Shown here piece after piece: positions 5,653 through 12,825 of a stretch of 17,052 bases of DNA (position 1 is its first letter; each line of letters starts with the position of its first letter). A program made the translations under genes and the position numbers. Source of the DNA: DASTHS01 sp035718085 (lineage in GTDB: Bacteria > Actinomycetota > Acidimicrobiia > Acidimicrobiales > Palsa-688); assembly GCA_035718085.1 (NCBI GenBank), contig DASTHS010000094.1, positions 1-17,052 of the forward strand, read 5' to 3'. The notes below the pieces were generated by a model. The model was not told the DNA's origin, ran no database searches, and was given only the letters and a program-made list of their open reading frames with translations.

Positions 5653-7899
5653 GTGGCTGCGACGACCGACGACCCCGCGGCGGCGGCCGCCCGGCTTGGG
5701 GTGGGCGTCGGCGACGACCTGCCGCCGCCCGAGGTCATCGTCGACACCGAGCGGCACTACATCAACCGGGAGCTGTCGAGCCTCGACCTGACCAGCCGGG
5801 TGCTCGCCCTCGCCGAGCGGCCCGGCGTGCCCCTGCTCGAGCGGGCCAAGTTCGTCGCCATCTTCACCGCCATCGTCGACGAGTTCTTCCAGGTGCGCGT
5901 CGCCGGCCTGAAAGACCAGTTGGAGGCCCGCGTCTCGAGCACCGCCGCCGACGGGCTGTCGGTGTCCGACCAGCTCACCGCCATCCGCAGCGAGGTCGAG
6001 GCGCTCATCGAGCGGCGCCGCGCCGTGCTCATGGATCAGCTGCTGCCCGAACTGGCGGCGGCGGGTCTCGAGGTCTGCGACCTGGCCGACCTCGACGACG
6101 CCAGCCGCAGCTGGCTGGCCGCCCTCTTCGCCGAGCGGATCTTCCCCGTGCTCACCCCCCTCGCCGTCGACCCGGGCCACCCGTTCCCCTACATCTCGAA
6201 CCTGTCGCTCAACCTGGCCGTCATCGTGCGCGACCCCCAGCGCGGCGACCGCCGCTTCGCCCGCCTCAAGGTGCCCGAGATGCTCCCAGGCCTCGTGGCC
6301 CTGCCCGACGGCCATCGCTTCGTGCCCGCGGAGCAGGTCATCGCCGCCCACCTCGGGTCGCTGTTCCCGGGCATGGAGATCGAGCGCTGCAACGTCTTCC
6401 GCGTCACCCGCAACGCCGACCTCACCCTCGAAGACGAGGAGGCCGACGACCTCCTCGAGGCCGTCGAGCTCGAGCTGCGCCGACGGCGCTTCGGTCGGGC
6501 CGTGCGCCTCGAGATCGAAGCCGGGATGCCGGTCGAGGTGCGCGAGCTGCTCACCCGCGAGCTCGACCTGGTGGCCGACGACGTCTACGCAGTGCACGGC
6601 CCGCTCAACATGGCCGGCTTGTGGGTGTTGCACGACCTCGACCGCCCCGAGCTCAAAGACGAGCCGTTCACCCCGGTGACCCCACCGGAGCTGGCCGCCG
6701 CCGACGACGAGCGCCCCGATGTGTTCGCGGCGATCGCCGCCGGTGACATCCTCGTGCACCACCCCTACGAGAGCTTCGCCAGCACCGTCGAGCTGTTCAT
6801 CGACCAGGCGTCGGCCGACCCCGACGTGCTCGCCATCAAGCAGACGCTGTACCGGACGTCCGGCAACAGCCGCATCGTGCGGTCGCTGGTCCGCGCCGCC
6901 GAGGCGGGCAAACAGGTGGCCGCCCTCGTGGAGCTGAAGGCCCGTGGTGACGAGGCCGCCAACATCGGGTGGGCGAAGCAGCTCGAGCGGGCCGGGGTGC
7001 ACGTCGTCTACGGGCTCGTCGGGCTGAAGACGCACTCGAAGACGGCCCTCGTGGTTCGTCGGGAGGGCACAGGCATCCGCCGCTACTGCCACATCGGCAC
7101 GGGCAACTACAACTCCACGACCGCCCGCGCCTACGAGGACCTCGGCATCCTCACCGCCGACCCCGACCTCGGCGCCGACCTCACCGACCTGTTCAACTAC
7201 CTGACCGGGTACAGCCGCCGAGTCGACTACCGCCGCCTCCTGGTGGCCCCCACGACCCTCCGCCCCCGCATCCTCGAGCTCATCGCCCGGGAGACGGCGT
7301 TGGGCGAGGGCGGACGCATCGTCTGGAAGCTCAACAACCTCGTCGACCGGGCGGTCATCGACGCCCTCTACGAGGCGTCGGCGGCCGGGGTGCGCATCGA
7401 CCTGCTCACCCGTGCCATCTGCTGTCTGCGGCCGGGGGTGCCGGGGCTCTCGGAGAACATCCGGGTGCGCAGCCTGGTCGGGCGCTGGCTCGAGCACTCC
7501 CGCATCTACTGGTTCGGTGCCGGCAGCCCGCCGGCGCCGGTGGCGCTGCCGGCGACCGCGGGGCGTGACGCCGACGGTGGCTGGGTCGTGCCCCAGGTGC
7601 TGCCGGAGGGCGGCGAGCTGCTGATGGGCTCCGCCGACATGATGGAGCGCAACCTCGACCGGCGGGTCGAGGCGGTGCTGCAGGTCGACGGCTCGGAGAC
7701 CAGGGGGCGCCTGCGGGAGGTGCTCGAGGCCGCCTTGGTCGACGACGCCCTGTCGTGGGAGCTGGGCGCCGACGGCACCTGGGGGAAGGTGCCGGTCACC
7801 GTCGGCTTCGACGCCCAGGCCCACCTGGCCCACCTCGCCGTCGAGCGCAGCCGTCGCCACCGCCACGAGGGCGGCGTGGTGCCGGCCCACCACGGCTGA
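5653..7899 (+). CDS. ppk1: Polyphosphate kinase 1
   Basis: About 748 residues, close to mycobacterial PPK1. It reversibly polymerises the gamma-phosphate of ATP into polyphosphate. Landmarks: YINRELSSLD near the N-terminus (PPK N domain), LLERAKFVAIF, VFRVTRNAD, HHPYESFASTVELFI, IKQTLYRTSGNSRIV, KTHSKTALVVRRE, and the two catalytic histidines: His480 in CHIGTGNYN (phospho-acceptor) and His615 in LEHSRI, followed by GSADMMERNLDRRVE. Between His615 and GSADMM there are about 29 extra residues rich in Pro, Ala and Gly compared with the mycobacterial enzyme as I recall it. Start choice: GTG 5653 has a TAGCGT hexamer seven bases upstream and gives a family-like N-terminus; GTG 5500, five bases after the previous stop, would add an Arg/Pro-rich segment of 51 residues. 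The Nudix gene follows after eight bases. Confidence 0.95.
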   Translation: MAATTDDPAAAAARLGVGVGDDLPPPEVIVDTERHYINRELSSLDLTSRVLALAERPGVPLLERAKFVAIFTAIVDEFFQVRVAGLKDQLEARVSSTAADGLSVSDQLTAIRSEVEALIERRRAVLMDQLLPELAAAGLEVCDLADLDDASRSWLAALFAERIFPVLTPLAVDPGHPFPYISNLSLNLAVIVRDPQRGDRRFARLKVPEMLPGLVALPDGHRFVPAEQVIAAHLGSLFPGMEIERCNVFRVTRNADLTLEDEEADDLLEAVELELRRRRFGRAVRLEIEAGMPVEVRELLTRELDLVADDVYAVHGPLNMAGLWVLHDLDRPELKDEPFTPVTPPELAAADDERPDVFAAIAAGDILVHHPYESFASTVELFIDQASADPDVLAIKQTLYRTSGNSRIVRSLVRAAEAGKQVAALVELKARGDEAANIGWAKQLERAGVHVVYGLVGLKTHSKTALVVRREGTGIRRYCHIGTGNYNSTTARAYEDLGILTADPDLGADLTDLFNYLTGYSRRVDYRRLLVAPTTLRPRILELIARETALGEGGRIVWKLNNLVDRAVIDALYEASAAGVRIDLLTRAICCLRPGVPGLSENIRVRSLVGRWLEHSRIYWFGAGSPPAPVALPATAGRDADGGWVVPQVLPEGGELLMGSADMMERNLDRRVEAVLQVDGSETRGRLREVLEAALVDDALSWELGADGTWGKVPVTVGFDAQAHLAHLAVERSRRHRHEGGVVPAHHG

Positions 7900-7907
7900 G
7901 CGGCGGC

Positions 7908-8324
7908 GTGAGCAAGGGCCCGTCGCTCGTGCGCGCCGCCGGAGGGGTGGTCTGGCGGCGAGGGCCGACCGGCATCGACGTGGTGTTGGTGCACCGGCCC
8001 CGCTACGACGACTGGACCCTGCCGAAGGGCAAGCTGGAGGGGGGGGAGGACGACGTTGCCGCCGCCACCCGTGAGGTGCACGAGGAGGCCGGGGTGCGCT
8101 GCGACGTCGGCCCCGAGCTCGCGGTCACCGACTACGTCGACCGCAACGGGCGACCGAAGACGGTGCGCTACTGGGCCATGACCGTGCGCGAGGGAGAGGT
8201 CGGGGGCGCCAACGAGGTCGATGTCGCCGAGTGGGTGCCCGTCGCCGAGGCCCGCGCCCGGCTCACCTACCGGCGCGACGAGCCGGTGCTCGACGCGCTG
8301 GTGGCCCTGCTGGCCGACCGCTGA
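7908..8324 (+). CDS. Nudix hydrolase, MutT1 N-terminal-domain-like
   Basis: A 138-residue single-domain Nudix protein. The Nudix box is complete at residues 41-63: Gly41, Glu47, then REVHEEAGV from Arg55 (pattern G-x5-E-x7-R-E-U-x-E-E-x-G-U). The preceding HRPRYDDWTLPKGK is the signature of mycobacterial MutT1, which hydrolyses 8-oxo-(d)GTP and diadenosine polyphosphates, and the later segment TVRYWAMTVREGEV...EVDVAEWVPV also matches that family. In mycobacteria MutT1 carries a C-terminal histidine phosphatase domain and is encoded next to ppk1. Here the gene is next to ppk but the phosphatase is a separate gene at 9486. Substrate range could also include diadenosine polyphosphates. The GTG start is eight bases after ppk, so co-transcription is likely. 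Confidence 0.9.
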   Translation: MSKGPSLVRAAGGVVWRRGPTGIDVVLVHRPRYDDWTLPKGKLEGGEDDVAAATREVHEEAGVRCDVGPELAVTDYVDRNGRPKTVRYWAMTVREGEVGGANEVDVAEWVPVAEARARLTYRRDEPVLDALVALLADR

Positions 8325-8343
8325 CCGGGTCAGGCCGTCCGGT

Positions 8344-8374
8344 GGTCAGATCGACTGGCGGTCAGATCGACTGG
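8344..8374. repeat. 15-bp tandem direct repeat duplicating the sortase 3' end
   Basis: GGTCAGATCGACTGG occurs at 8344-8358 and 8360-8374, one base apart. The second copy contains the last codons and stop of the minus-strand sortase gene (Gln-Ser-Ile-stop); the first copy repeats the same stop 16 bp further on, in another frame. Looks like a small tandem duplication. Confidence 0.85.
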
Positions 8375-9378
8375 GGCAGCAGGCGCACGACGCCGGCGAA
8401 GGTGAACCACAGCGCGGCGGCGCAGACGGCCAGGGTGACCACCGTGGCGCCGGCGCGCCGCCAGCGGCGCAGGCGGGCGATGCCGAGGCGGGTGGCGATC
8501 CACGCCACCACGGCGACCGAGCCCCACCCGATCGTCGGCGCCCACGCCGACGACGAGCCGCCGGTCAGGTTCGGCGGGGGCACTGCGGCGACCGGGTGGG
8601 TCGTGCCGGTGGCGGCCGGGGGCGTGGGGGCCGGCGTCGGGGGGGCGACGGGCGACCCGATCAGGCGGGCCTTGACCACCAGCCGGCTGGTCGCCGACAG
8701 GGGCGGGTTGCAGGTGGTGAGGGTGAGGGTGGCGTCGGGTGTCGGGCCGATGACCGCCACGTCGCTCGGCGCCACCACCAGTGCCGGCCCGTCGACCCGG
8801 TAGTCGTAGGTGCGGTCCGATGTGTCGGTCAGGTAGATGTCGTCGCCCGGGCGCAGCGCGCCGAGCCGGTAGAAGGGCGCCCCGTAGGTGGTGCGGTGCC
8901 CGGCGATGGCGACGTCGCCCGGCTGCCCCGGGTACGGGGTGCCCAGGTAGTGGCCCGGGCCCTCGGTGAGGTCGTCGGCGGTCGTGCCGTCGACGACGTA
9001 GCGGTCGACGCCGATCCTCGGGATCACCAGGTGGTCGATCACCCCGCCACCGCCGGCGGGCGCCGAGGGCAGGTCGACCGCCGGGTTGTCGACCGCCGCC
9101 GGGGCACCACCCGTGGAGGGCGCCGTGGTCGACGACGTCGTCGGGGCCGTCGCTGCCGGCGTGGCCCCAGTCGTGGCCGTGGCCGTGGCCGTGGCCGTGG
9201 CGGCGCGGAAGGCCCGGCCCAGCGCCGCTTGGTGGCGGTCGGCGGTGAGGTTGGTGCCGAACAGCTCGTAGACGACCAGCAGCAGCACGACCACACCGAG
9301 GGTGATCAACGCCAGCCCCAGCTCCCGCACGGCCCGCCGCACGCGGCCGAGGGGCTCGCGCTCGACGCTCGGTGCCAC
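8362..9378 (-). CDS. Class E-type sortase with membrane anchors at both ends
   Basis: A 338-residue protein. An N-terminal membrane helix (about 20-39) is followed by a Thr/Ala/Ser-rich linker (59-95) containing an Ala-Thr repeat. The sortase domain spans about 113-240, with the catalytic triad visible as His161 (AIAGHRTTYG), Cys223 (LTLTTCNPP) and Arg232 (SATSRLVV). The TTCNP form and the overall layout fit the actinobacterial class E (housekeeping) group. A Pro-rich stretch (245-275) leads to two further hydrophobic segments (about 283-300 and 311-334), an unusual but known kind of C-terminal anchor. Sortases join sorted surface proteins to the cell wall; no substrate with an LPXTG-like tail is in the window. 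GTG start at 9378 has TAGAGT six bases upstream. It lies against the local gene direction, between the two halves of a MutT1-like system. Confidence 0.9.
   Translation of the reverse strand: MAPSVEREPLGRVRRAVRELGLALITLGVVVLLLVVYELFGTNLTADRHQAALGRAFRAATATATATATTGATPAATAPTTSSTTAPSTGGAPAAVDNPAVDLPSAPAGGGGVIDHLVIPRIGVDRYVVDGTTADDLTEGPGHYLGTPYPGQPGDVAIAGHRTTYGAPFYRLGALRPGDDIYLTDTSDRTYDYRVDGPALVVAPSDVAVIGPTPDATLTLTTCNPPLSATSRLVVKARLIGSPVAPPTPAPTPPAATGTTHPVAAVPPPNLTGGSSSAWAPTIGWGSVAVVAWIATRLGIARLRRWRRAGATVVTLAVCAAALWFTFAGVVRLLPQSI
9172..9200. repeat. Hexanucleotide tandem repeat (CGTGGC, 4.8 copies)
   Basis: The unit CGTGGC is repeated without error across 29 bp. On the minus strand it encodes alternating Ala and Thr in the sortase linker. 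Because the unit is six bases, copy-number change would lengthen or shorten the linker by two residues without breaking the frame. Confidence 0.9.
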
Positions 9379-9384
9379 CGCTCG

Positions 9385-9390
9385 ACTCTA
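9385..9390 (-). promoter_or_regulatory. Candidate -10 hexamer (TAGAGT) for the sortase gene
   Basis: Reading the minus strand, TAGAGT lies six bases before the GTG start at 9378. No Shine-Dalgarno sequence is visible, consistent with a leaderless message. Confidence 0.45.
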
Positions 9391-9472
9391 GGTCGGGGCC
9401 GCCCCCGGACGGGCCCGGGGCGGGATGTCCGGCACGGGTCGGGGCGGCAGACGCCAGGCGTCGCGCGCCTGT

Positions 9473-9478
9473 CATGCT
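9473..9478 (+). promoter_or_regulatory. Candidate -10 hexamer (CATGCT) for the histidine phosphatase gene
   Basis: CATGCT, a weaker variant of TANNNT, lies seven bases before the ATG at 9486 and has the same geometry as other starts here. It contains the in-frame alternative ATG at 9474, so the two readings exclude each other. Confidence 0.3.
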
Positions 9479-9485
9479 TGCAGCC

Positions 9486-9947
9486 ATGCCGGTGCTCCTC
9501 GTGCGCCATGCCCACGCCGGGTCCCGCAAGGAGTGGCTGGGCCCGGACGAGGATCGGCCGCTGTCGGCGAAGGGCGCGCGGCAGGCCGAGGGGCTGGTGG
9601 CGGTGGTGGCGACCTACGCACCCCAGCGCATCATCTCCAGCCCGTTCCGCCGCTGCGTGGCCACCGTCGAGCCGCTCGCCGCCGACCTCGGGCTGCGCGT
9701 CGAGCACTCCGTCGCCCTGGCCGAGGGGGCGAGCGGCGAGGCCGTGGCCCTCGTGCGGTCGCTGGCCGACGACAAGGTGGCGCTCTGCACCCACGGCGAC
9801 GTGATCCCCGAGGTGCTGGTCGCCCTCGCCGACGAAGACCGCCTCGACCTCGGCCCCCGGCCCCGCCAGCAGAAGGGATCCGTCTGGGTGCTCGAAGCCA
9901 CCGGCGGGCGCTTCACCCGCGCCCAGTACCTTCCCCCCACGTCCTGA
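9486..9947 (+). CDS. Histidine phosphatase (SixA / MutT1 C-terminal-domain-like)
   Basis: A 153-residue histidine phosphatase superfamily protein. The N-terminal motif is LLVRHAHAGS with Arg7 and His8 (nucleophile), the second conserved arginine is in SSPFRRC (about 55-56), and the second catalytic histidine is His103 in CTHGDVIPE. The ending QQKGSVWVLEATGGRFTRAQYL closely resembles the end of mycobacterial MutT1 (KGSxWVL...GR), and the whole protein aligns with that C-terminal domain rather than with SixA alone. It is therefore probably the detached partner of the Nudix protein at 7908; together they could take 8-oxo-GTP stepwise to the monophosphate. A SixA-like phosphohistidine phosphatase role is the alternative. 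An in-frame ATG at 9474 could add four residues. The Rrf2-like gene follows 41 bp later. Confidence 0.88.
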   Translation: MPVLLVRHAHAGSRKEWLGPDEDRPLSAKGARQAEGLVAVVATYAPQRIISSPFRRCVATVEPLAADLGLRVEHSVALAEGASGEAVALVRSLADDKVALCTHGDVIPEVLVALADEDRLDLGPRPRQQKGSVWVLEATGGRFTRAQYLPPTS

Positions 9948-9976
9948 CCACCGGGGCGGCCCGGCCACCGCGGCCG

Positions 9977-9982
9977 TAGGCT
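9977..9982 (+). promoter_or_regulatory. Candidate -10 hexamer (TAGGCT) for the Rrf2-like gene
   Basis: TAGGCT, the same hexamer found before the gene at 5210, lies six bases before the GTG at 9989. No Shine-Dalgarno site is seen. Confidence 0.5.
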
Positions 9983-9988
9983 CCGCGG

Positions 9989-10444
9989 GTGCAGATCTCC
10001 GCCAAGGCCGATTACGCCGTGCGGGCGGTCGTGGAGCTGGCAGGCGCCGGGGGTGGGCCGGTCAAGGGGGAGCGGCTGGCCACCAGCCAGGCCATCCCCC
10101 CCAAGTTCCTCGAGGCGATCCTGGCCCAGCTCCGCCAGCACCGGATCCTCGTCAGCCGTCGGGGGTCGGAGGGGGGCTACTGGCTGGCCCGCCCGGCGGA
10201 GGCGATCACCCTCGCCGACATCATCCGTGCCGTCGACGGACCGCTGGCCAGCGTCCGGGGGTACCGCCCGGAGGACGTGAGCTACACCGGTGCCTCCGAA
10301 CGGCTCGCCGACGTGTGGCTGGCGCTGCGCGTCAGCCTGCGCAACGTGCTCGAGCACGTCACCGTGGCCGACCTCGCGCTCGGGCCCCTGCCTCCCGTGG
10401 TGGCCGAGATGCTCGCCAACCCCGACGCCCGCCAGTCGCGCTGA
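9989..10444 (+). CDS. Rrf2-family transcriptional regulator lacking cysteines
   Basis: A 151-residue protein that begins MQISAKADYAVRAVVELA, the standard Rrf2 N-terminus, followed by a winged helix (GERLATSQAIPPKFLEAILAQLRQ about 32-55, wing HRILVSRRGSEGGYWLARP about 50-68) and a C-terminal dimer helix. Rrf2 members such as IscR, NsrR and RsrR use three cysteines or other residues to hold an Fe-S cluster. This protein has no cysteine at all, so it cannot use the classical cysteine-ligated cluster and may be an apo regulator or sense another ligand, like some mycobacterial Rrf2 proteins near sulfate genes. It lies directly before pstS, but a Pho-box-like array separates them, so its target is unknown. 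Confidence 0.88.
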   Translation: MQISAKADYAVRAVVELAGAGGGPVKGERLATSQAIPPKFLEAILAQLRQHRILVSRRGSEGGYWLARPAEAITLADIIRAVDGPLASVRGYRPEDVSYTGASERLADVWLALRVSLRNVLEHVTVADLALGPLPPVVAEMLANPDARQSR

Positions 10445-10451
10445 GGCAAGA

Positions 10452-10506
10452 GTCCACCCGCCCGCGGGCGGCCGTTCACCGAACGGCCACCGCCGGTTCA
10501 GACGGA
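10452..10506 (+). promoter_or_regulatory. Pho-box-like array of 11-bp direct repeats upstream of pstS
   Basis: Repeat units start every 11 bp: GTTCACCGAAC at 10474, GGCCACCGCCG at 10485 and GTTCAGACGGA at 10496. A further match, GTCCACCCGCC at 10452, is in the same phase, with a poor unit at 10463 between. GTTCACC repeats spaced by 11 bp are the known binding unit of Streptomyces PhoP and resemble mycobacterial RegX3 sites. The RegX3/PhoP-like protein encoded at 13722-14438 is the obvious ligand, giving phosphate-starvation induction of pstS; this is inferred. Confidence 0.75.
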
Positions 10507-10565
10507 GCAGGAAAGGTCGGGGGAGGGATCGACCCCCCCTGATCCCACGCCCCCTGGAGGTCCAC

Positions 10566-11726
10566 TTGCGTCGCACCATGCCCCTGACCCTCGCCGTCGG
10601 CGCCGCCCTGGCGCTCGGCGCCTGCGGCTCGTCGTCGTCGACCTCGTCGAACACGACGACACCGTCGACCGCAGCCGCGAGCGGGAGCTCGTCGAGCACC
10701 GCGCCGGCCGGCGGCGGTTCGACGTCGGTGCAGACCGGCAACCCCGCTGCGCCTGTCACGATCAACGAGACGGGCTCCAGCCTGGTCGCCCCCTACCTGG
10801 CGGTGCTGGCCGCGCCACTGCACGCCAAGTACCCCAACGTGACCCTCGCCTCCGCAGCCGGCGGGTCGGGGAAGGGCATCACCGACGCCCTCTCCGGCAC
10901 CACCCAGGCCGGTGGCACCGACGCCTACCTGTCGAACGCCCAGGCCAGCCAGAACCCGTCGTTCGAGAACATCCCCGTGGCCGTGTCGTCGCAGTCGGTC
11001 GACTACAACCTCCCCGGCGTCACCGGGCTCAAGCTGACCGGCGGGGTGCTGGCCGACGTCTACACCGGCAAGGTCACGACCTGGAACGACCCCGAGATCG
11101 CCAAGCTCAACCCCGGCGTCAACCTGCCGGCGACCAAGATCGTGCCAGTGCACCGCAGCGACAGCTCCGGCGACACGTTCCTCTTCACCGGCTACCTCAC
11201 CAAGACCAGCCCGGCGTGGGCCAGCGGCCCGAACATGAACACGACGGTGTCGTGGCCGCAGGTCAACGGGGCGCTGACCGCGAACGGCAACCCCAACATG
11301 GTGCAGACCTGCAAGTCGACGCCGGGCTGCGTCGCCTACGTCGGCATCAGCGCCCAGAACCTGGCGAACCAGGCGGGCCTGGGCCAGGCCCAGCTCCAGA
11401 ACGCGGCCGGGCAGTTCCTCGTGCCCGGCCCGCAGACGGTCACCGCGGCGGTGCAGGCGGGCGCCAGCAGCGTCCCCGACAACCTGGCCGCGTCGCTGAT
11501 CGACGAGCCGGGGGCGCAGAGCTACCCGATCGTCAACCTCGAGTACCTGGTCGTCAACACCAAGCAGTCGAGCCCCGACATGGCCCTGGCGCTGCGCGAC
11601 CTGTTCACCTTCGCCATCGACCCGAACGGCGGTGCCAGCGCGGCGCTGCTCCAGCCGGAGGGCTTCGAGGCCGTCCCCACCCAGATCGTCGGCAAGATCG
11701 ACGCCGCGCTCGCCAAGATCCAGTAG
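10566..11726 (+). CDS. pstS: Phosphate ABC transporter substrate-binding lipoprotein
   Basis: A 386-residue exported lipoprotein that captures phosphate for the Pst transporter. The signal peptide has basic residues (RR), a hydrophobic core, and a lipobox ending ALGAC with the lipidated cysteine at residue 20, then a long Ser/Thr/Gly linker (21-62). The mature protein shows PstS landmarks: ETGSSLVAPYL (phosphate-loop region), SGKGITDALSGTTQAGGTDA, and HRSDSSGDTFLFTGYL. Two cysteines in TCKSTPGC could form a disulfide. The TTG start is chosen because GGAGG (10556-10560) sits five bases before it; the ATG at 10578 would place that site too far away but would keep a usable signal peptide. It leads a pstS-pstC-pstA cluster and is preceded by a Pho-box-like array. 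Confidence 0.93.
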   Translation: MRRTMPLTLAVGAALALGACGSSSSTSSNTTTPSTAAASGSSSSTAPAGGGSTSVQTGNPAAPVTINETGSSLVAPYLAVLAAPLHAKYPNVTLASAAGGSGKGITDALSGTTQAGGTDAYLSNAQASQNPSFENIPVAVSSQSVDYNLPGVTGLKLTGGVLADVYTGKVTTWNDPEIAKLNPGVNLPATKIVPVHRSDSSGDTFLFTGYLTKTSPAWASGPNMNTTVSWPQVNGALTANGNPNMVQTCKSTPGCVAYVGISAQNLANQAGLGQAQLQNAAGQFLVPGPQTVTAAVQAGASSVPDNLAASLIDEPGAQSYPIVNLEYLVVNTKQSSPDMALALRDLFTFAIDPNGGASAALLQPEGFEAVPTQIVGKIDAALAKIQ

Positions 11727-11769
11727 CAGCCGACCGCGGCCACTCGACCGCCACGAGACAGGAGCAGGT

Positions 11770-12825
11770 GTGGCCACATCGACACTGCGAGCCGACCGGG
11801 GGCGCGCCCGGATCGAGCGGGCCCGCCGGCGCTCGGAGCTCACCCCCCGCGACCGGGTGGTGCGGGCCGCGCTCGGCGTGACCGGGGCCGTCCCCGCCCT
11901 CGCCTTGGTGTTCATCACCTACCAGACGCTGCGGCAGGCCTACCCGTCGATCGTCTTCAACGGGGCGCACTTCTTCACCGGCCGACAGTTCTCGATCGGC
12001 AACAGCTACGGCGGCGGCACCATCACCCGGCACGGCTACCACGCCACCCCGGGCGCCGTGTTCGGCATCGGCCCGCTGATCTTCGGCACGGTGGTCTCGT
12101 CGCTCATCGCCTTGGCCGTCGCCGTCCCCATCTCGGTCGGCGCGGCCATCCTCCTGGCCGAGCGGCTCCCGAGCAGGCTGCAGGGCCCGCTCGGCGTCTT
12201 CCTCGAGCTGCTGGCCGGCATCCCGTCGGTCGTCTTCGGGCTCTGGGGCGTCGCCACCTTTGGGCCGCTGCTGGCCCGCGACGTCGAGCGCCACCTCTCC
12301 GACCTGCACATCCCCTGGCTCACCGGTTCCATCCAGCACAACGGCCAGGGCCTGCTGACCTCCGCCTTGGTGCTCGCCCTCATGATCATCCCGATCATCG
12401 CCTCGACCACCCGTGAGCTGGTGCGCTCCGTGCCCGCCCTGACCAAGGAGGGGGCGGTCGCCCTCGGCCTCACCGGCACCGAATCGGTGCGGCTCGTGAC
12501 CCTGCCGTTCATCCGCACCGGCATCGTCGCCGCCAGCCTGCTCGGGCTGGCCCGGGCGTTGGGTGAGACCATCGCGGTGCTGCTGATCTCGACCAACGCC
12601 AGCACCGGCTACCCCCACTCGGTGTTCGCCGGATTCTCGACCATGGCCGCGTTCATCGCCGGCGAGCTCGACGGCGCCTTCGGCGACAGCACCGGCATGG
12701 CCGTGCACGCCCTCGCCGAGGTCGGCCTGGTCATCTTGGTCATCACCCTGCTCACCAACCTGGCCGGCCGTGCCATCACCCGCCGCCTCGCCGGGCCCGG
12801 GCTCCCCGTGGGGAGGGGCATCTGA
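11770..12825 (+). CDS. pstC: Phosphate ABC transporter permease PstC
   Basis: A 351-residue integral membrane protein with a cytoplasmic basic N-terminus (about 1-35) and roughly six membrane segments. The first is around 36-55, the others cluster after the large periplasmic loop NGAHFFTGRQFSIGN...YHATPG. The ABC-permease EAA loop that contacts PstB is visible as TKEGAVALGLTGTESVRLVTLP. With PstA it forms the phosphate channel. The GTG start at 11770 has AGGAG (11760-11764) five bases upstream, a normal Shine-Dalgarno, so this gene is translated from the pstS message, 43 bp downstream. Its stop overlaps the pstA start by one base (TGATG), so the two are coupled. Confidence 0.95.
   Translation: MATSTLRADRGRARIERARRRSELTPRDRVVRAALGVTGAVPALALVFITYQTLRQAYPSIVFNGAHFFTGRQFSIGNSYGGGTITRHGYHATPGAVFGIGPLIFGTVVSSLIALAVAVPISVGAAILLAERLPSRLQGPLGVFLELLAGIPSVVFGLWGVATFGPLLARDVERHLSDLHIPWLTGSIQHNGQGLLTSALVLALMIIPIIASTTRELVRSVPALTKEGAVALGLTGTESVRLVTLPFIRTGIVAASLLGLARALGETIAVLLISTNASTGYPHSVFAGFSTMAAFIAGELDGAFGDSTGMAVHALAEVGLVILVITLLTNLAGRAITRRLAGPGLPVGRGI

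Noticed and set aside
3120..5747. Very long open frame antisense to leuA
   Set aside because: It is the mirror of a strongly supported leuA in GC-rich DNA. Its translation is a His/Val/Asp/Gly-rich sequence without family motifs and it would cross the leu leader and the next gene.
5266..7893. Very long open frame antisense to ppk
   Set aside because: Same composition artefact: it lacks recognisable domains, while the plus strand carries both PPK catalytic histidines.
9172..9200. Possible CRISPR or intergenic repeat array
   Set aside because: The repeat is a six-base in-frame microsatellite in the sortase linker, with no spacers.
8221..9804. Plus-strand open frame across the sortase gene
   Set aside because: Arg/Gly-rich low-complexity translation; the minus strand has a full sortase triad and membrane helices.
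10476..11918. Long antisense frame across pstS
   Set aside because: No motif, and it conflicts with the lipoprotein, its ribosome-binding site and the Pho-box region.
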